Source: Caulobacter sp.
GTDB taxonomy: Bacteria; Pseudomonadota; Alphaproteobacteria; Caulobacterales; Caulobacteraceae
DNA length: 54,871 nucleotides
Reading direction: 5' to 3'
Assembly (NCBI GenBank): GCA_019636175.1
Contig: JAHBYC010000015.1
Location: 1-54,871 of the forward strand
Shown: positions 12,701-20,094 of the stretch, piece after piece
Numbering within the stretch: position 1 is the stretch's first letter
Layout of the letters: each line of letters opens with the position of its first letter
The notes under the pieces: model-generated
Databases searched by the model: none
What the model saw: only the letters and a program-made list of their open reading frames with translations
Told to the model about the DNA's origin: nothing
Program-made: the position numbers and the translations under genes

Positions 12701-13320
12701 GGCACGAAGCGGGGAAGGGGGGAGGCCTCATGGGACAGGGCGACGTAGTCGAACCCCGCAGCCTGAGCCAGCCGGCCGGCGGCCTGTTCGTGAACCGGAT
12801 TGAGGTCGCTGTGCAGGAAGGCGATGGCGACCGAGACAGCCCCGTCGGCTTTGGCTTTCCTGAGGGCCGCGGCGAGAGCGGCTTCGTCGAGCGGCGCCTC
12901 CACCCCACCGTCGCTGGCCAGTCGCTCATCGGCCTCGATGACCGCATCGTACAGGGGCTCGGGCCGGATCAGGTCCAGGGCGAAGAGGGCCGGACGGGAC
13001 TGGTCGCCGATGACCAAGGCGTCGGCGAATCCGCGCGTCGTGACCAGAAGGGTCCGGGCGCCCTTGCGCTCGAGCAGGGCGTTGGTGGCGACCGTGGTGC
13101 CCATCTTGATCGCCTCCACCCGGTGGGCGGGGAAGGGCTCGCCGGGCGCGACGCCCAGCAGCCGACGCATGGCTTCCACGGCCGCGTCCGGATAGGCCGG
13201 CGACTGCGACAGCAGCTTGAGGGTCTGTTCGGCGCCATCGGGTGCGCGAGCGACGACGTCGGTAAAGGTGCCGCCGCGATCGATCCAGAAGGACCAGCGG
13301 GCCTCCGTTCTGGCGCTCAC
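9715..13320 (-). CDS. 5-oxoprolinase (ATP-hydrolysing), HyuA-HyuB fusion
   Basis: 1,201 residues. The N-terminal half is a HyuA-type hydantoinase/oxoprolinase with the start signature [15 protein letters not shown] and the phosphate motif [13 protein letters not shown]. The C-terminal half is HyuB-type ([35 protein letters not shown] is the entry region at roughly residue 700; the end is PGGGGFGRP). The fused form usually opens 5-oxoproline to glutamate with ATP, linking to glutathione turnover. Start GTG at 13320. Between the halves, residues of the type [13 protein letters not shown] are encoded by a palindromic repeat (11430-11532) and are probably not part of the original enzyme. Substrate could also be another hydantoin-like ring. 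Confidence 0.88.
   Translation of the reverse strand: [1201 protein letters not shown]
11430..11532. repeat. Palindromic intergenic-type repeat inserted within the oxoprolinase gene
   Basis: Inverted arms CGTCATCCCGGGCG... (11430-11468, ending GACCCAGG) and CCTGGGTCCCGG...CGGGATGACG (11492-11532) bracket a short G-rich loop. A similar element lies between genes at 53203-53321, and a decayed one at 31880-31930. Here it is read through in frame. Confidence 0.8.
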
Positions 13321-13412
13321 CGCACCGCTCCGGCCGGGTCAAACGCCATGAGATGCGCGCCCGAGGCGGACACAATCACCTCGATTGCGGAAATATTGAA
13401 GTTTTTCAGCAT
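13317..13412 (-). CDS. Possible 31-residue upstream ORF coupled to the oxoprolinase
   Basis: A short frame from ATG 13412 ends in a TGA that overlaps the GTG start of the oxoprolinase (GTGA). It begins MLKNFNISAIEVIV and ends DPAGAVR. The overlap is of the kind used for translational coupling, but the frame is short and has no clear ribosome site, so it may be only leader sequence. The A+T-rich stretch about 13385-13415 could also be promoter. Confidence 0.25.
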   Translation of the reverse strand: MLKNFNISAIEVIVSASGAHLMAFDPAGAVR

Positions 13413-13670
13413 ATTGGAGGGCGCGCGCTCTGGTGATCTTGCGGGGATTCGATGGTGATCGGGCGGGGCCGACACCGGCCCCGGAGGGTGATCGTAGGGG
13501 CCCCGCATGGGCCCCGTCGAGGGTGAACCGCCGCCGGTGCGTCGGAGCGCTGTCGAACCGCGGTGGAAGTATATCACGGCGCCCGCCGGGAGGTTTCAGG
13601 GGACGTCGAGGTCGGCTCGCCGCCGGGCGCCCCGCACATTGTCATCTAGCCGCCATCATCGTATCCTCAC
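13413..13670. other. Intergenic region with G+C-rich hairpins
   Basis: Divergent spacer between the oxoprolinase and the TerB/J-domain gene. It holds several G+C-rich inverted repeats, for example GGGGCC (13465-13470) with GGCCCC (13477-13482) and a run around GGGGCCCC at 13497-13504. No convincing gene is visible in it. Confidence 0.5.
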
Positions 13671-14378
13671 ATGGTCTCTCCCATGACCTTCTGGCGAAAC
13701 ATTGCAAGGCTCGCCGCCAACCGCGTCGACGAAGCCGATTGCCCCGACTGTCCGGCGGGCCTCCCCGGCGAGGACCCCGCGTTCTCGACGGCGGTGACGG
13801 CGCTCGGGGCGAAACTGGCCAAGGCCGATGGCCGCGCCGACCATTCCGAATATGCCGCCTTCGCCACCGTTTTTCAGCCGGACGAGGGCAGCGAGCGCAA
13901 TGTGCGCCGGCTGTACGATCTGGCCCGGCAGACCTCACTGGGATTCGAGAGCTACGCCCGCCGCCTGTCCAAGCGCTATCGCGGCTGCCCGCAACTGCTT
14001 GAAGACGTGCTGGACGGCCTGTTCCACATCGCCGGCTCCGATGGCGCGGTGACCCAGGACGAGCTGGACTATCTGGAGCGGGTGTCCGACCTGTTCGGTC
14101 TGTCGCGGCTGACCCTGCGGCGGTTGAAGGCGACCCACCTGGGCGCCGGCGCCGATGATCCCTATGTCATTCTCGGCGTCCTGCCAGACGCCAGCGACGA
14201 GGAACTGCGCACCGAATGGAAGCGGCAGCTGTCCGCGGCCCATCCCGACCGGGCCCGCGCCAGAGGGCTGCCTGAGGAGTTTATCGCCGTGGCCGAAGCC
14301 AAGGCCGCCAAGATCAACGCCGCCTTTGACAGCGCCATGGCCGAGCGCAGGGAACTGGCGGTTCCCGGCGCCGCCTGA
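13671..14378 (+). CDS. DjlA-like TerB/J-domain co-chaperone
   Basis: 235 residues. The middle (about 35-145) is a helical TerB-type domain (LGAKLAKADGRADHSEYAAF and LFHIAGSDGAVTQDELDYLERV are the two acidic repeats). The C-terminus (about 163-225) is a J domain with YVILGVLPDASDEELRTEWK and the HPD tripeptide in AAHPDRAR, needed to stimulate DnaK. This order matches DjlA, but the N-terminal membrane anchor of E. coli DjlA is absent, so the protein is probably cytoplasmic. Two ATGs lie at 13671 and 13683; either could be used. Confidence 0.85.
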   Translation: MVSPMTFWRNIARLAANRVDEADCPDCPAGLPGEDPAFSTAVTALGAKLAKADGRADHSEYAAFATVFQPDEGSERNVRRLYDLARQTSLGFESYARRLSKRYRGCPQLLEDVLDGLFHIAGSDGAVTQDELDYLERVSDLFGLSRLTLRRLKATHLGAGADDPYVILGVLPDASDEELRTEWKRQLSAAHPDRARARGLPEEFIAVAEAKAAKINAAFDSAMAERRELAVPGAA

Positions 14379-14420
14379 TGCGGCAAAGGTAAATAATCGT
14401 TCATGGAATGGCGCATTTGG

Positions 14421-14450
14421 TTGACGTTCATGTCCATGCGCCAGGATAGT
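14421..14450 (+). promoter_or_regulatory. Likely sigma-70-type promoter of the small membrane protein gene
   Basis: TTGACG (14421-14426) and GATAGT (14445-14450) with 18 bases between them, about 40 bases upstream of an ATG preceded by GGAGG. Confidence 0.45.
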
Positions 14451-14488
14451 GATGTTGAGGACGCGATCCCGCGTCCGGAGGAAGGGTA

Positions 14489-14791
14489 ATGGACCAGTCG
14501 ACGATGCGCGGGGGCGCCGGGCGGAGCAGCTGGAATGCTCTGGCCTGGGTAGGCGGCCTGATCGCCGCCGTCGCGGCCGTGATTATCGGCGCGGTTCTGA
14601 TGGTGTTCGCCGCCACCGCTGTCGTGGTTCTGGCGGTTATGACCAGCGCCACCCTGTCGCTGGTGGCCCTGGCGGCCCGCGCGCGCCGCACCAGCCGCGC
14701 CCGCCGCGCCGACGCCGACAACGGCATCATCGACGCCCGCAAGGTCGGCGGCCACCATTGGGTCGCCTACGGCTGGAACGAGCGCCGCTGA
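14489..14791 (+). CDS. Small membrane protein of unknown function
   Basis: 100 residues, not recognised. A ribosome site GGAGGAAGG precedes the ATG. One long hydrophobic stretch from about residue 18 to 63 (ALAWVGGLIAAVAAVIIGAV and VFAATAVVVLAVMTSATLSL) is enough for two membrane helices with a short turn. An Arg-rich stretch (ARARRTSRARRADA) follows and should stay in the cytoplasm, then a C-terminal segment with a GGHHWVAYGWNERR ending. It stands alone behind its own promoter. Confidence 0.7.
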   Translation: MDQSTMRGGAGRSSWNALAWVGGLIAAVAAVIIGAVLMVFAATAVVVLAVMTSATLSLVALAARARRTSRARRADADNGIIDARKVGGHHWVAYGWNERR

Positions 14792-14872
14792 GCACAGCGG
14801 GGTCCGCGCCATTCGCGGCCGGCTCCCGCCACGTCACGCTTGCCCCGAAGGACTGACCGCGCCATCTTCTCT

Positions 14873-14886
14873 CAAACGATTGTTTG
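14873..14886 (+). promoter_or_regulatory. PsrA-type operator upstream of monooxygenase/acyl-CoA dehydrogenase genes
   Basis: CAAACGATTGTTTG fits the published PsrA consensus of C/GAAAC, 2-4 bases, GTTTG/C exactly. It is nested in a longer imperfect palindrome (TTCTCTC to GAGAGAA, 14868-14894) and abuts the ribosome site of the first gene. PsrA is a TetR-family, fatty-acid-responsive repressor of beta-oxidation in pseudomonads; use of a homologue here is inferred. Confidence 0.6.
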
Positions 14887-14897
14887 GGAGAGAAACT

Positions 14898-15188
14898 ATG
14901 ATCGGTGTCGTCGCGAAGCTGTTTGTCCAGGAAGCCAAGGCTTCCGAGTTCGAGAAGATCTTCACCGATCTGGCCGCCAAGGTGAAAGCCAACGAGCCCG
15001 GCGCCCTGATGTATCAGCTGACCAAGAGCCGCACTGAGCCGGGTGTCTACAAGGTGCTCGAAATGTACGTCGACGCCGACGCCCTCAAGCATCATGGCGG
15101 CACCGACTACTTCAAGGCCGCCGGCGCCGCGATGGGGCCCTGCATGGCCGGGCGCCCTGAAATCGAATACCTCGACGCGGTCGAGTAG
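14898..15188 (+). CDS. Antibiotic biosynthesis monooxygenase (ABM) domain protein, YgiN-like
   Basis: 96 residues, a single ferredoxin-like ABM domain (MIGVVAKLFVQEAKASEFEKIF, then PGALMYQLTKSRTEPGVYKVLEMYVD). Small proteins of this group are dimeric and include quinol or heme monooxygenases, many without proven activity. The ATG at 14898 was chosen because GGGAGAG lies just upstream; a TTG further up has no such site. It is separated by five bases from an acyl-CoA dehydrogenase gene and shares its operator, so it may act on, or protect against, products of acyl-CoA or aromatic breakdown. Confidence 0.8.
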   Translation: MIGVVAKLFVQEAKASEFEKIFTDLAAKVKANEPGALMYQLTKSRTEPGVYKVLEMYVDADALKHHGGTDYFKAAGAAMGPCMAGRPEIEYLDAVE

Positions 15189-15193
15189 CGATC

Positions 15194-16405
15194 ATGGATC
15201 TCAGCTTCTCCGCCGAGGATCTGGCCTTCCAGAAGGAAGTCCGCGACTGGATCGCCGCCAACTACGACGAGGACCTTCGCCGCCAGTACAGCCAGTCGAA
15301 GAACGGCTATCTGGACAAGGCCGGCCAGGTGAAATGGCAGAAGAAGCTGGCCTCCCGCGGCTGGGCGGCGCCGGATTGGCCGGTCGAACTGGGCGGCCCC
15401 GGCTTCACCGCCTCGCAGCGCTATATCTTCAACATGGAGATGAGCCTGGCCGGGGTTCCGACGTCCTCACCGATGGGGCTGAAGATGGTCGCTCCGGTGA
15501 TCATGGCCTTCGGCACCGAGGAGCAGAAGGCGCAGCATCTGCCGCCGATCCTGCAGTCGGACATCTGGTGGTGCCAGGGCTATTCGGAGCCGGGATCAGG
15601 GTCCGATCTCGCCAGCCTGCAGATGCGGGCCGATCGTGACGGCGACGACTATGTGCTGAATGGCTCCAAGATCTGGACCACCCATGCGCAATGGGCCGAC
15701 TGGATGTTCTGCCTGGTGCGGACCTCTCAGGAGGCCAAGCCGCAACAGGGCATCTCCTTCCTGCTGCTGCGGATGGACACCCCCGGCATCCAGATCAAGC
15801 CGCTGCCGACCCTGGATGGTCCGGTGGAGAACGAGCAGGAGATCAACCAGGTCTTCTTCGACAACGTCCGGGTGCCGGTCGCCAACCGGATCGGCGAGGA
15901 GGGCAAGGGCTGGACCTACGCCAAGTACCTGCTGGAGTTCGAGCGGGGCAACGCCTACGCGCCCGGCCTGATGAACTCGCTGAAGAAGGTCCGGCGGATC
16001 GCCTCGGCCGAGCTTGGCGACGACGGGCAGCCGCTGATCCAGGATCACGACTTCCGCCGCAAGCTGTCGGAGCTGGAAATCAAGGTCGAGGCCCTCAACG
16101 CCACCGAACTGCGGATCTTTTCGGCCATGGGCTCGGGCGAAGCGGTTGGGCCCGCGTCCTCGATGCTGAAGTGCGCCGGATCGGAGGCGCAGCAGGCGAT
16201 CACCGAACTGGTGGTCGAGGCGGTGGGCCACTTCAACGCGCCCTTCATCGCCGACACCTGGGCCCAGACCAACGTTCCCCGCCCTGGCCCGGACTATGCG
16301 GCGCCGGCGACCCCGGCCTATCTCAACTTCCGCAAGGCCTCGATCTACGCCGGGTCCAACGAGATCCAGCGCAACATCATGGCCAAGCTGGTGCTGGGGC
16401 TTTAG
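15194..16405 (+). CDS. Acyl-CoA dehydrogenase family protein
   Basis: 403 residues, FAD flavoprotein that oxidises acyl-CoA to the 2,3-enoyl thioester. The N-terminal helical domain starts MDLSFSAEDLAFQKEVRDW; the middle beta domain has WWCQGYSEPGSGSDLASLQM; the C-terminus has the YAGSNEIQRNIMAKLVLGL flavin-contact motif. The usual YEGT glutamate is Ala here. E250 in LLEFERG lies where isovaleryl-CoA dehydrogenase keeps its base, so that is the likely catalytic residue. It follows the ABM gene and the PsrA-like operator. Chain length or branch specificity cannot be told. Confidence 0.92.
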   Translation: MDLSFSAEDLAFQKEVRDWIAANYDEDLRRQYSQSKNGYLDKAGQVKWQKKLASRGWAAPDWPVELGGPGFTASQRYIFNMEMSLAGVPTSSPMGLKMVAPVIMAFGTEEQKAQHLPPILQSDIWWCQGYSEPGSGSDLASLQMRADRDGDDYVLNGSKIWTTHAQWADWMFCLVRTSQEAKPQQGISFLLLRMDTPGIQIKPLPTLDGPVENEQEINQVFFDNVRVPVANRIGEEGKGWTYAKYLLEFERGNAYAPGLMNSLKKVRRIASAELGDDGQPLIQDHDFRRKLSELEIKVEALNATELRIFSAMGSGEAVGPASSMLKCAGSEAQQAITELVVEAVGHFNAPFIADTWAQTNVPRPGPDYAAPATPAYLNFRKASIYAGSNEIQRNIMAKLVLGL

Positions 16406-16447
16406 GGGCGCCGGAACTGGCGCTCCGCGCGGCCGGGGTCGGCGCTG

Positions 16448-16495
16448 CCCTCATCCGGCCCTTCGGGCCACCTTCTCCCGGTGAGCGGGAGAAAG
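16448..16495. repeat. Intergenic repeat with UUCG hairpin, possible terminator
   Basis: CCCTCATCCGGCCCTTCGGG begins a motif that I recognise as a common dispersed repeat in alphaproteobacterial genomes. It contains GGCC-CTTCG-GGCC (16457-16469) and a second stem TTCTCCCG/CGGGAGAA. It sits between convergent genes and could end both transcripts. Confidence 0.55.
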
Positions 16496-16499
16496 ATTC

Positions 16500-17045
16500 C
16501 TAAGGCGCTTCGCGGCGGAAGATGATCGTCGGGCTGTCGTGATAGGTGGTGTGCGCCAGCTCCCGGAAGCCGACCTTTTCGGCGACCCGGATCGACGGGG
16601 CGTTTTCCGGTGAGATGATGCAACAGGTCGGGGCGTCCAGCGCCTCGTCGCCCCAGGCTATGGCGGCCGAGATGGCCTCGGTCGCATAGCCCTTGCCGTG
16701 GGCCCAGGGGGCGAGGGCCCAGCCCATCTCCGGCATGCCGTCCAGCGAGGGCAGAATGGTGCGGTGAAAGTCGGCGAAGCCGGCCTCGCCGACAAAGCGG
16801 CCGCTTTCCTTTTCGATGATCGCCCAGAAGCCGTAGCCGAGCGCTGCCCAGTGGCCGATGTAGCGCAGGATGCGCGACCAGACCTCTTCGCCGGCGGCCG
16901 GGCTGCCGCCGATGAAGCGCACGACCTCCGGATCGCTCCAGAGCGCCAGGCCGTCGCCGAAATCGGAGGGGGTGTGTCCGCGAAGGACAAGGCGTTCCGT
17001 CTCAAGGACCGGAGCGGTCGGACGGAGCACGGTAGGGGGTGACAA
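16500..17045 (-). CDS. GNAT family N-acetyltransferase (RimJ/RimL-like)
   Basis: 181 residues. The strand order of an acetyltransferase of the RimJ/RimL type is visible: LETERLVLRGHTPSDF at the start, then GFWAIIEKESGRFVGEAGFAD, MGWALAPWAHGKGYATEAI (acetyl-CoA loop) and NAPSIRVAEKVGFREL near the end. Such enzymes acetylate N-termini or small amines; the target is unknown. The TTG at 17045 was chosen as start because GGAGG lies 8 bases before it; a GTG at 17030 lies too far from that site. The frame is open further upstream, but that part crosses the cold shock gene and its terminator. Confidence 0.8.
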   Translation of the reverse strand: MSPPTVLRPTAPVLETERLVLRGHTPSDFGDGLALWSDPEVVRFIGGSPAAGEEVWSRILRYIGHWAALGYGFWAIIEKESGRFVGEAGFADFHRTILPSLDGMPEMGWALAPWAHGKGYATEAISAAIAWGDEALDAPTCCIISPENAPSIRVAEKVGFRELAHTTYHDSPTIIFRREAP

Positions 17046-17066
17046 AGCGGTCGCCTCCGCCCTGGG

Positions 17067-17103
17067 AAGGAAGAAGGGCCGGCCGCGTCGCCGCGACCGG
17101 CCC
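17067..17103 (-). terminator. Intrinsic-type terminator after the cold shock gene
   Basis: On the minus strand, a G+C-rich stem GGGCCGGTCGC/GCGGCCGGCCC (17103-17076) is followed by a pyrimidine run TTCTTCCTT. It lies 10 bases after the stop of the cold shock gene. Confidence 0.65.
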
Positions 17104-17112
17104 TGACAAACG

Positions 17113-17652
17113 CTAGTCGATACGCAGGTTGGTCGCCGAGGTCTTGCCGGTGCGGCGATCAGCTTCCAGTTCGTAGGAAACCGCCTGACCTTCGTCGAGG
17201 CCACGCAGGCCCGCCTGCTCAACAGCGGAGATGTGCACGAACACGTCGCCGCCGCCGTCGTTGGGCTGGATGAAGCCGAAGCCCTTGGTGGAGTTGAACC
17301 ACTTCACCACGCCCGAGCCCGGGCCGGCCGGTTCACGCGAACCGCCGCGGGGGCCGTCGAACGAGCGCGGAGCCCGGTCGAAGGAGCGCTGGGGACGGTC
17401 GAAGCCGCCGTCGCGGGGCGCGCGTTCCGGAGCCGGGCCGCTGCCCAGGACCTGAAGCTGGCCAGCGGACAGCTTGCCGGAGCGGCGGTCCTGTTCCAGT
17501 TCGTAGGAGACGATGTCCCCGTCATTCAGAGAGCGCAGACCCGCGCCCTCGACGGCCGAAATATGAACGAAGACATCGCTGCCCCCGTCATCGGGCTGGA
17601 TAAATCCAAAGCCCTTGGCCGAGTTAAACCATTTGACCGTACCGCGCGCCAT
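17113..17652 (-). CDS. Two-domain cold shock protein
   Basis: 179 residues with two complete cold shock domains joined by a Gly/Arg/Pro-rich linker. Domain 1 is at about 1-68 ([25 protein letters not shown]) and domain 2 at about 113-179 ([25 protein letters not shown]). Both RNP1 (KGFGFI) and RNP2 (VFVHI) RNA-binding motifs are intact in each. These proteins bind single-stranded RNA or DNA and act as RNA chaperones. Double-domain forms are typical of Caulobacter, where some are stationary-phase rather than cold induced. The linker repeats basic SFD/APR-like segments. Confidence 0.93.
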   Translation of the reverse strand: MARGTVKWFNSAKGFGFIQPDDGGSDVFVHISAVEGAGLRSLNDGDIVSYELEQDRRSGKLSAGQLQVLGSGPAPERAPRDGGFDRPQRSFDRAPRSFDGPRGGSREPAGPGSGVVKWFNSTKGFGFIQPNDGGGDVFVHISAVEQAGLRGLDEGQAVSYELEADRRTGKTSATNLRID

Positions 17653-17825
17653 GTAGCCGTCCTAGTAGAGTGTATTGGCCGTCAGCGACGGCCTAGAGTC
17701 CGCCACGATGGCGGGATCGACCTGTGGATTTAGCCCGATGTTGCGGCGAGCGCTAGATGGAACAACGCGCTCAGGGCGAACAGCGGTCATGGAATTTCAA
17801 CCGACGTCGTCAGAATCCCTGACTG

Positions 17826-18374
17826 TCAGGCGGCGGTCGCCGGCTGTTCGGCCCTGTCCTTCATCGCCGCCAGCCCCTTCTCGAAGTCGCCGCCGACCAT
17901 CTTGTCCATGCCAATCAGCAGGTCCATGACCTTGGACATCAGCGGCGCCTTGCCGGACATGGTCCAGCGCACACGGGTCGCCTTGCCTTCCGGGGTCAGT
18001 TCGAAGCGGGCCACATTGTCGGCCTTGAACGGCTTGCTGAACGCCAGATCGATCAGCACCAGCGCGCCCGGCTGGACCTCCGTGATGGTCATCTGGCCGG
18101 CGCCGGCCTTCTTGCTCTCCCAGCCATAGACCGCGCCGACACCGGCAGTCGGTCCGGAATAGCGGCGGGCCATGTCGGGATCGAGCTTCTCCCAGGGCGA
18201 CCAGTGGGCCCAGTTATGGAAGTCGTCGATCAGGGCGAAAATCGGCTCCGGCGGCGCGTTGATCACGAGGCTGCGCTCGACCACGAACCGGTCGGGTTTG
18301 CGGCTCGCCAGAAGCAGGACGAGGCAAACGACAGCGACAAGGATCAGCAGCAGAACGAGAAGCAGGGTCGGCAT
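17826..18374 (-). CDS. Membrane-anchored SRPBCC (polyketide cyclase/START-like) protein
   Basis: 182 residues. Residues 3-25 are a strong membrane helix (LLLVLLLILVAVVCLVLLLA). The rest is a START-like fold with a hydrophobic ligand pocket (VERSLVINAPPEPIFALIDDFHNWAHWSPWEKLDPD is the family's opening region). The gene is 28 bases downstream of an ECF42-type sigma factor gene on the same strand and may be part of that module. The ligand is unknown. Confidence 0.8.
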   Translation of the reverse strand: MPTLLLVLLLILVAVVCLVLLLASRKPDRFVVERSLVINAPPEPIFALIDDFHNWAHWSPWEKLDPDMARRYSGPTAGVGAVYGWESKKAGAGQMTITEVQPGALVLIDLAFSKPFKADNVARFELTPEGKATRVRWTMSGKAPLMSKVMDLLIGMDKMVGGDFEKGLAAMKDRAEQPATAA

Positions 18375-18402
18375 GGGTCGTTTCCTTGTGATGATTTGGG
18401 GA

Positions 18403-19650
18403 TCATGCGTCGGCCCGGGCCGCGCTCAAACGGTCGATCTGGCGGCGCATGTGGTCGGCGTCGGCCAGGGAACCGGCCAGAGAGATTGCCTTGTCGAAGG
18501 AGGCGCGGGCCTCGATGGGTCGCTTGAGCTGCAGCAACAGCGATCCCATCAGGCCGTGGAAATAGAAGTAGGAGGACAGCCGCGACTCCAGAGGCAGGAT
18601 CATCTCCAGGGCCGCGGCCGGGCCCTTCGTCTTCGAGACGGCGACAGCACGATTGAGGGTCACCACGGGCGAGGGCTGCAGGCGCTCGAGACTGGCGTAG
18701 AGCTGGTCGATCTGGGCCCAGTCGGTCTGCGCCGGCGTGGCGGCCCGGGCGTGCAGCGCGGCGATGGCGGCCTGGATCTGATAGGGGCCGGGACGGGCAT
18801 GCCGCATGGCCTTGTCGATCAGAGCCAGACCCTCGGCGATCATCTGCCGGTTCCACAATGAGCGGTCCTGGTCGTCGAGGAGAATGACCTCGCCCTCGGC
18901 ATTGTGGCGGGCGGTGGCGCGGGAATGCTGCAACAGCATCAGGGCGGTCAGCCCCATGATCTCCGGCTCGACCTGGAACAGCCGCAACAACAGGCGTGAG
19001 AGCCGCAGCGCCTCGTCGCAGAGCCCGGCCCGACCTTCGCCCGGCCCGGCCGAATAGCCTTCGTTGAAGATCAGATAGGCCATGGCGGCGACCGCGCCGA
19101 GCCGTTCTGCTCTTTGAACGGGGTCGGGCGTTTCGAAGCTGGTTCCGGCCGCCGCGATCCGCGCCTTGGCCCGGGTGATGCGCTGCTCCATGGCCGCCTC
19201 GCTGACCAGGAAGGCGCGGGCGATCTGCGGCACGGTCAGGCCGCTGACGATCCGCAGGGCGAGGGCGATCTGCTGGGTCGGCGGCAGGTCGGGATGGCAG
19301 CAGATGAACATCAGGCGCAGGATGTCATCGCGATAGTCCGCGCCGTCCAGCCGCTCGGCGAGGTCCGGTTCGGCGTCCTCCAGGTCCGACAGCGCCGCCT
19401 CGTCCGGCAACGGGGTCAGGCGGCTGCCGCGTCGGACCTGGTCGATGCCGGCGTTGCGGCCGACCATGATCAGCCAGGCGACGGGATCGCGCGGCGGGCC
19501 CTTGTCCGGCCAGGTCCTCAGCGCCCTCAGACAGGCGTCCTGAAAGGCCTCCTCGGCCCGGTCAAGGTCACGAAAATAGCGCAACAGGGCGCCGACGGCC
19601 TGGGGGCGAGCCGAGGTCAGGGTCGTGGATATCCAGGCCGTGTCGGTCAC
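18403..19650 (-). CDS. ECF42-type RNA polymerase sigma factor with C-terminal extension
   Basis: 415 residues, about twice the usual ECF length. Sigma region 2 is at about 15-80 (FRDLDRAEEAFQDACLRALR and NAGIDQVRR), region 4 at about 105-160 (QQIALALRIVSGLTVPQIAR, AMEQRITRAKARI). The remaining ~240 residues are helical, TPR-like, as in group ECF42 (AYLIFNEGYSA, LLRLFQVEPEIMGLTALMLL). ECF42 sigma factors have no anti-sigma factor and are typically encoded with DGPF proteins. Exactly that is seen here: the GTG start follows directly on the stop of a DGPF gene. Signal and targets are unknown. Confidence 0.9.
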   Translation of the reverse strand: MTDTAWISTTLTSARPQAVGALLRYFRDLDRAEEAFQDACLRALRTWPDKGPPRDPVAWLIMVGRNAGIDQVRRGSRLTPLPDEAALSDLEDAEPDLAERLDGADYRDDILRLMFICCHPDLPPTQQIALALRIVSGLTVPQIARAFLVSEAAMEQRITRAKARIAAAGTSFETPDPVQRAERLGAVAAMAYLIFNEGYSAGPGEGRAGLCDEALRLSRLLLRLFQVEPEIMGLTALMLLQHSRATARHNAEGEVILLDDQDRSLWNRQMIAEGLALIDKAMRHARPGPYQIQAAIAALHARAATPAQTDWAQIDQLYASLERLQPSPVVTLNRAVAVSKTKGPAAALEMILPLESRLSSYFYFHGLMGSLLLQLKRPIEARASFDKAISLAGSLADADHMRRQIDRLSAARADA

Positions 19651-20031
19651 CTATCCCAGGCTCCCGACATCCCCGCCCGGCCGAAAGATCTGCAGGGGGC
19701 GGATTTCGTAGGCTCCGAGGCCGGGATTGGCGACAGCCAGATCGCGGGCGACCTCCAGGGCGGCGTCCAGGTCGGCGCAGTCCACCACATAGAAGCCGAG
19801 CAGCTGTTCCCGCGTCTCGGCGAAGGGACCGTCGATCACAAGGGGCGTATCGCCCTTGCGCAGGGTGGTGGCGGCCGTGGTCGGAAGCAGTCGGGCCACC
19901 GGGCCCAGCCGACCGGCGGCGGCGAGCCGGTCCTCCACGGCTTTCAGATCGGTCATCACCCGGGCGTCATGCTCCGGCGACCAGGCGGTGGTGACGTCTT
20001 CCTGATTGTAGCAAAAGATGGCGTAGAGCAT
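19651..20031 (-). CDS. YCII/DGPF-domain protein, ECF42 partner
   Basis: 126 residues. A YCII-related ferredoxin-like domain (MLYAIFCYNQEDV at the start) with the name-giving DGPF motif in LVIDGPFAETREQLLGFYVVDC. In ECF42 systems DGPF proteins are encoded next to, and often controlled by, the sigma factor; their biochemical role is unclear. The ATG at 20031 was chosen because the conserved domain starts there; the open frame extends further but without family likeness. TAG is followed immediately by the GTG of the sigma gene. Confidence 0.88.
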   Translation of the reverse strand: MLYAIFCYNQEDVTTAWSPEHDARVMTDLKAVEDRLAAAGRLGPVARLLPTTAATTLRKGDTPLVIDGPFAETREQLLGFYVVDCADLDAALEVARDLAVANPGLGAYEIRPLQIFRPGGDVGSLG

Positions 20032-20094
20032 GGTTTGACCTGTTGGCGGCTGTCCCCAGGACGCCCGGGACGGGGCAGAGCCGACATCGGGCGG

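Noticed and set aside
10960-13458. An 832-codon open frame on the plus strand
   Set aside because: It is antisense to the 5-oxoprolinase, whose motifs are clear; long antisense frames are normal in DNA this rich in G+C.
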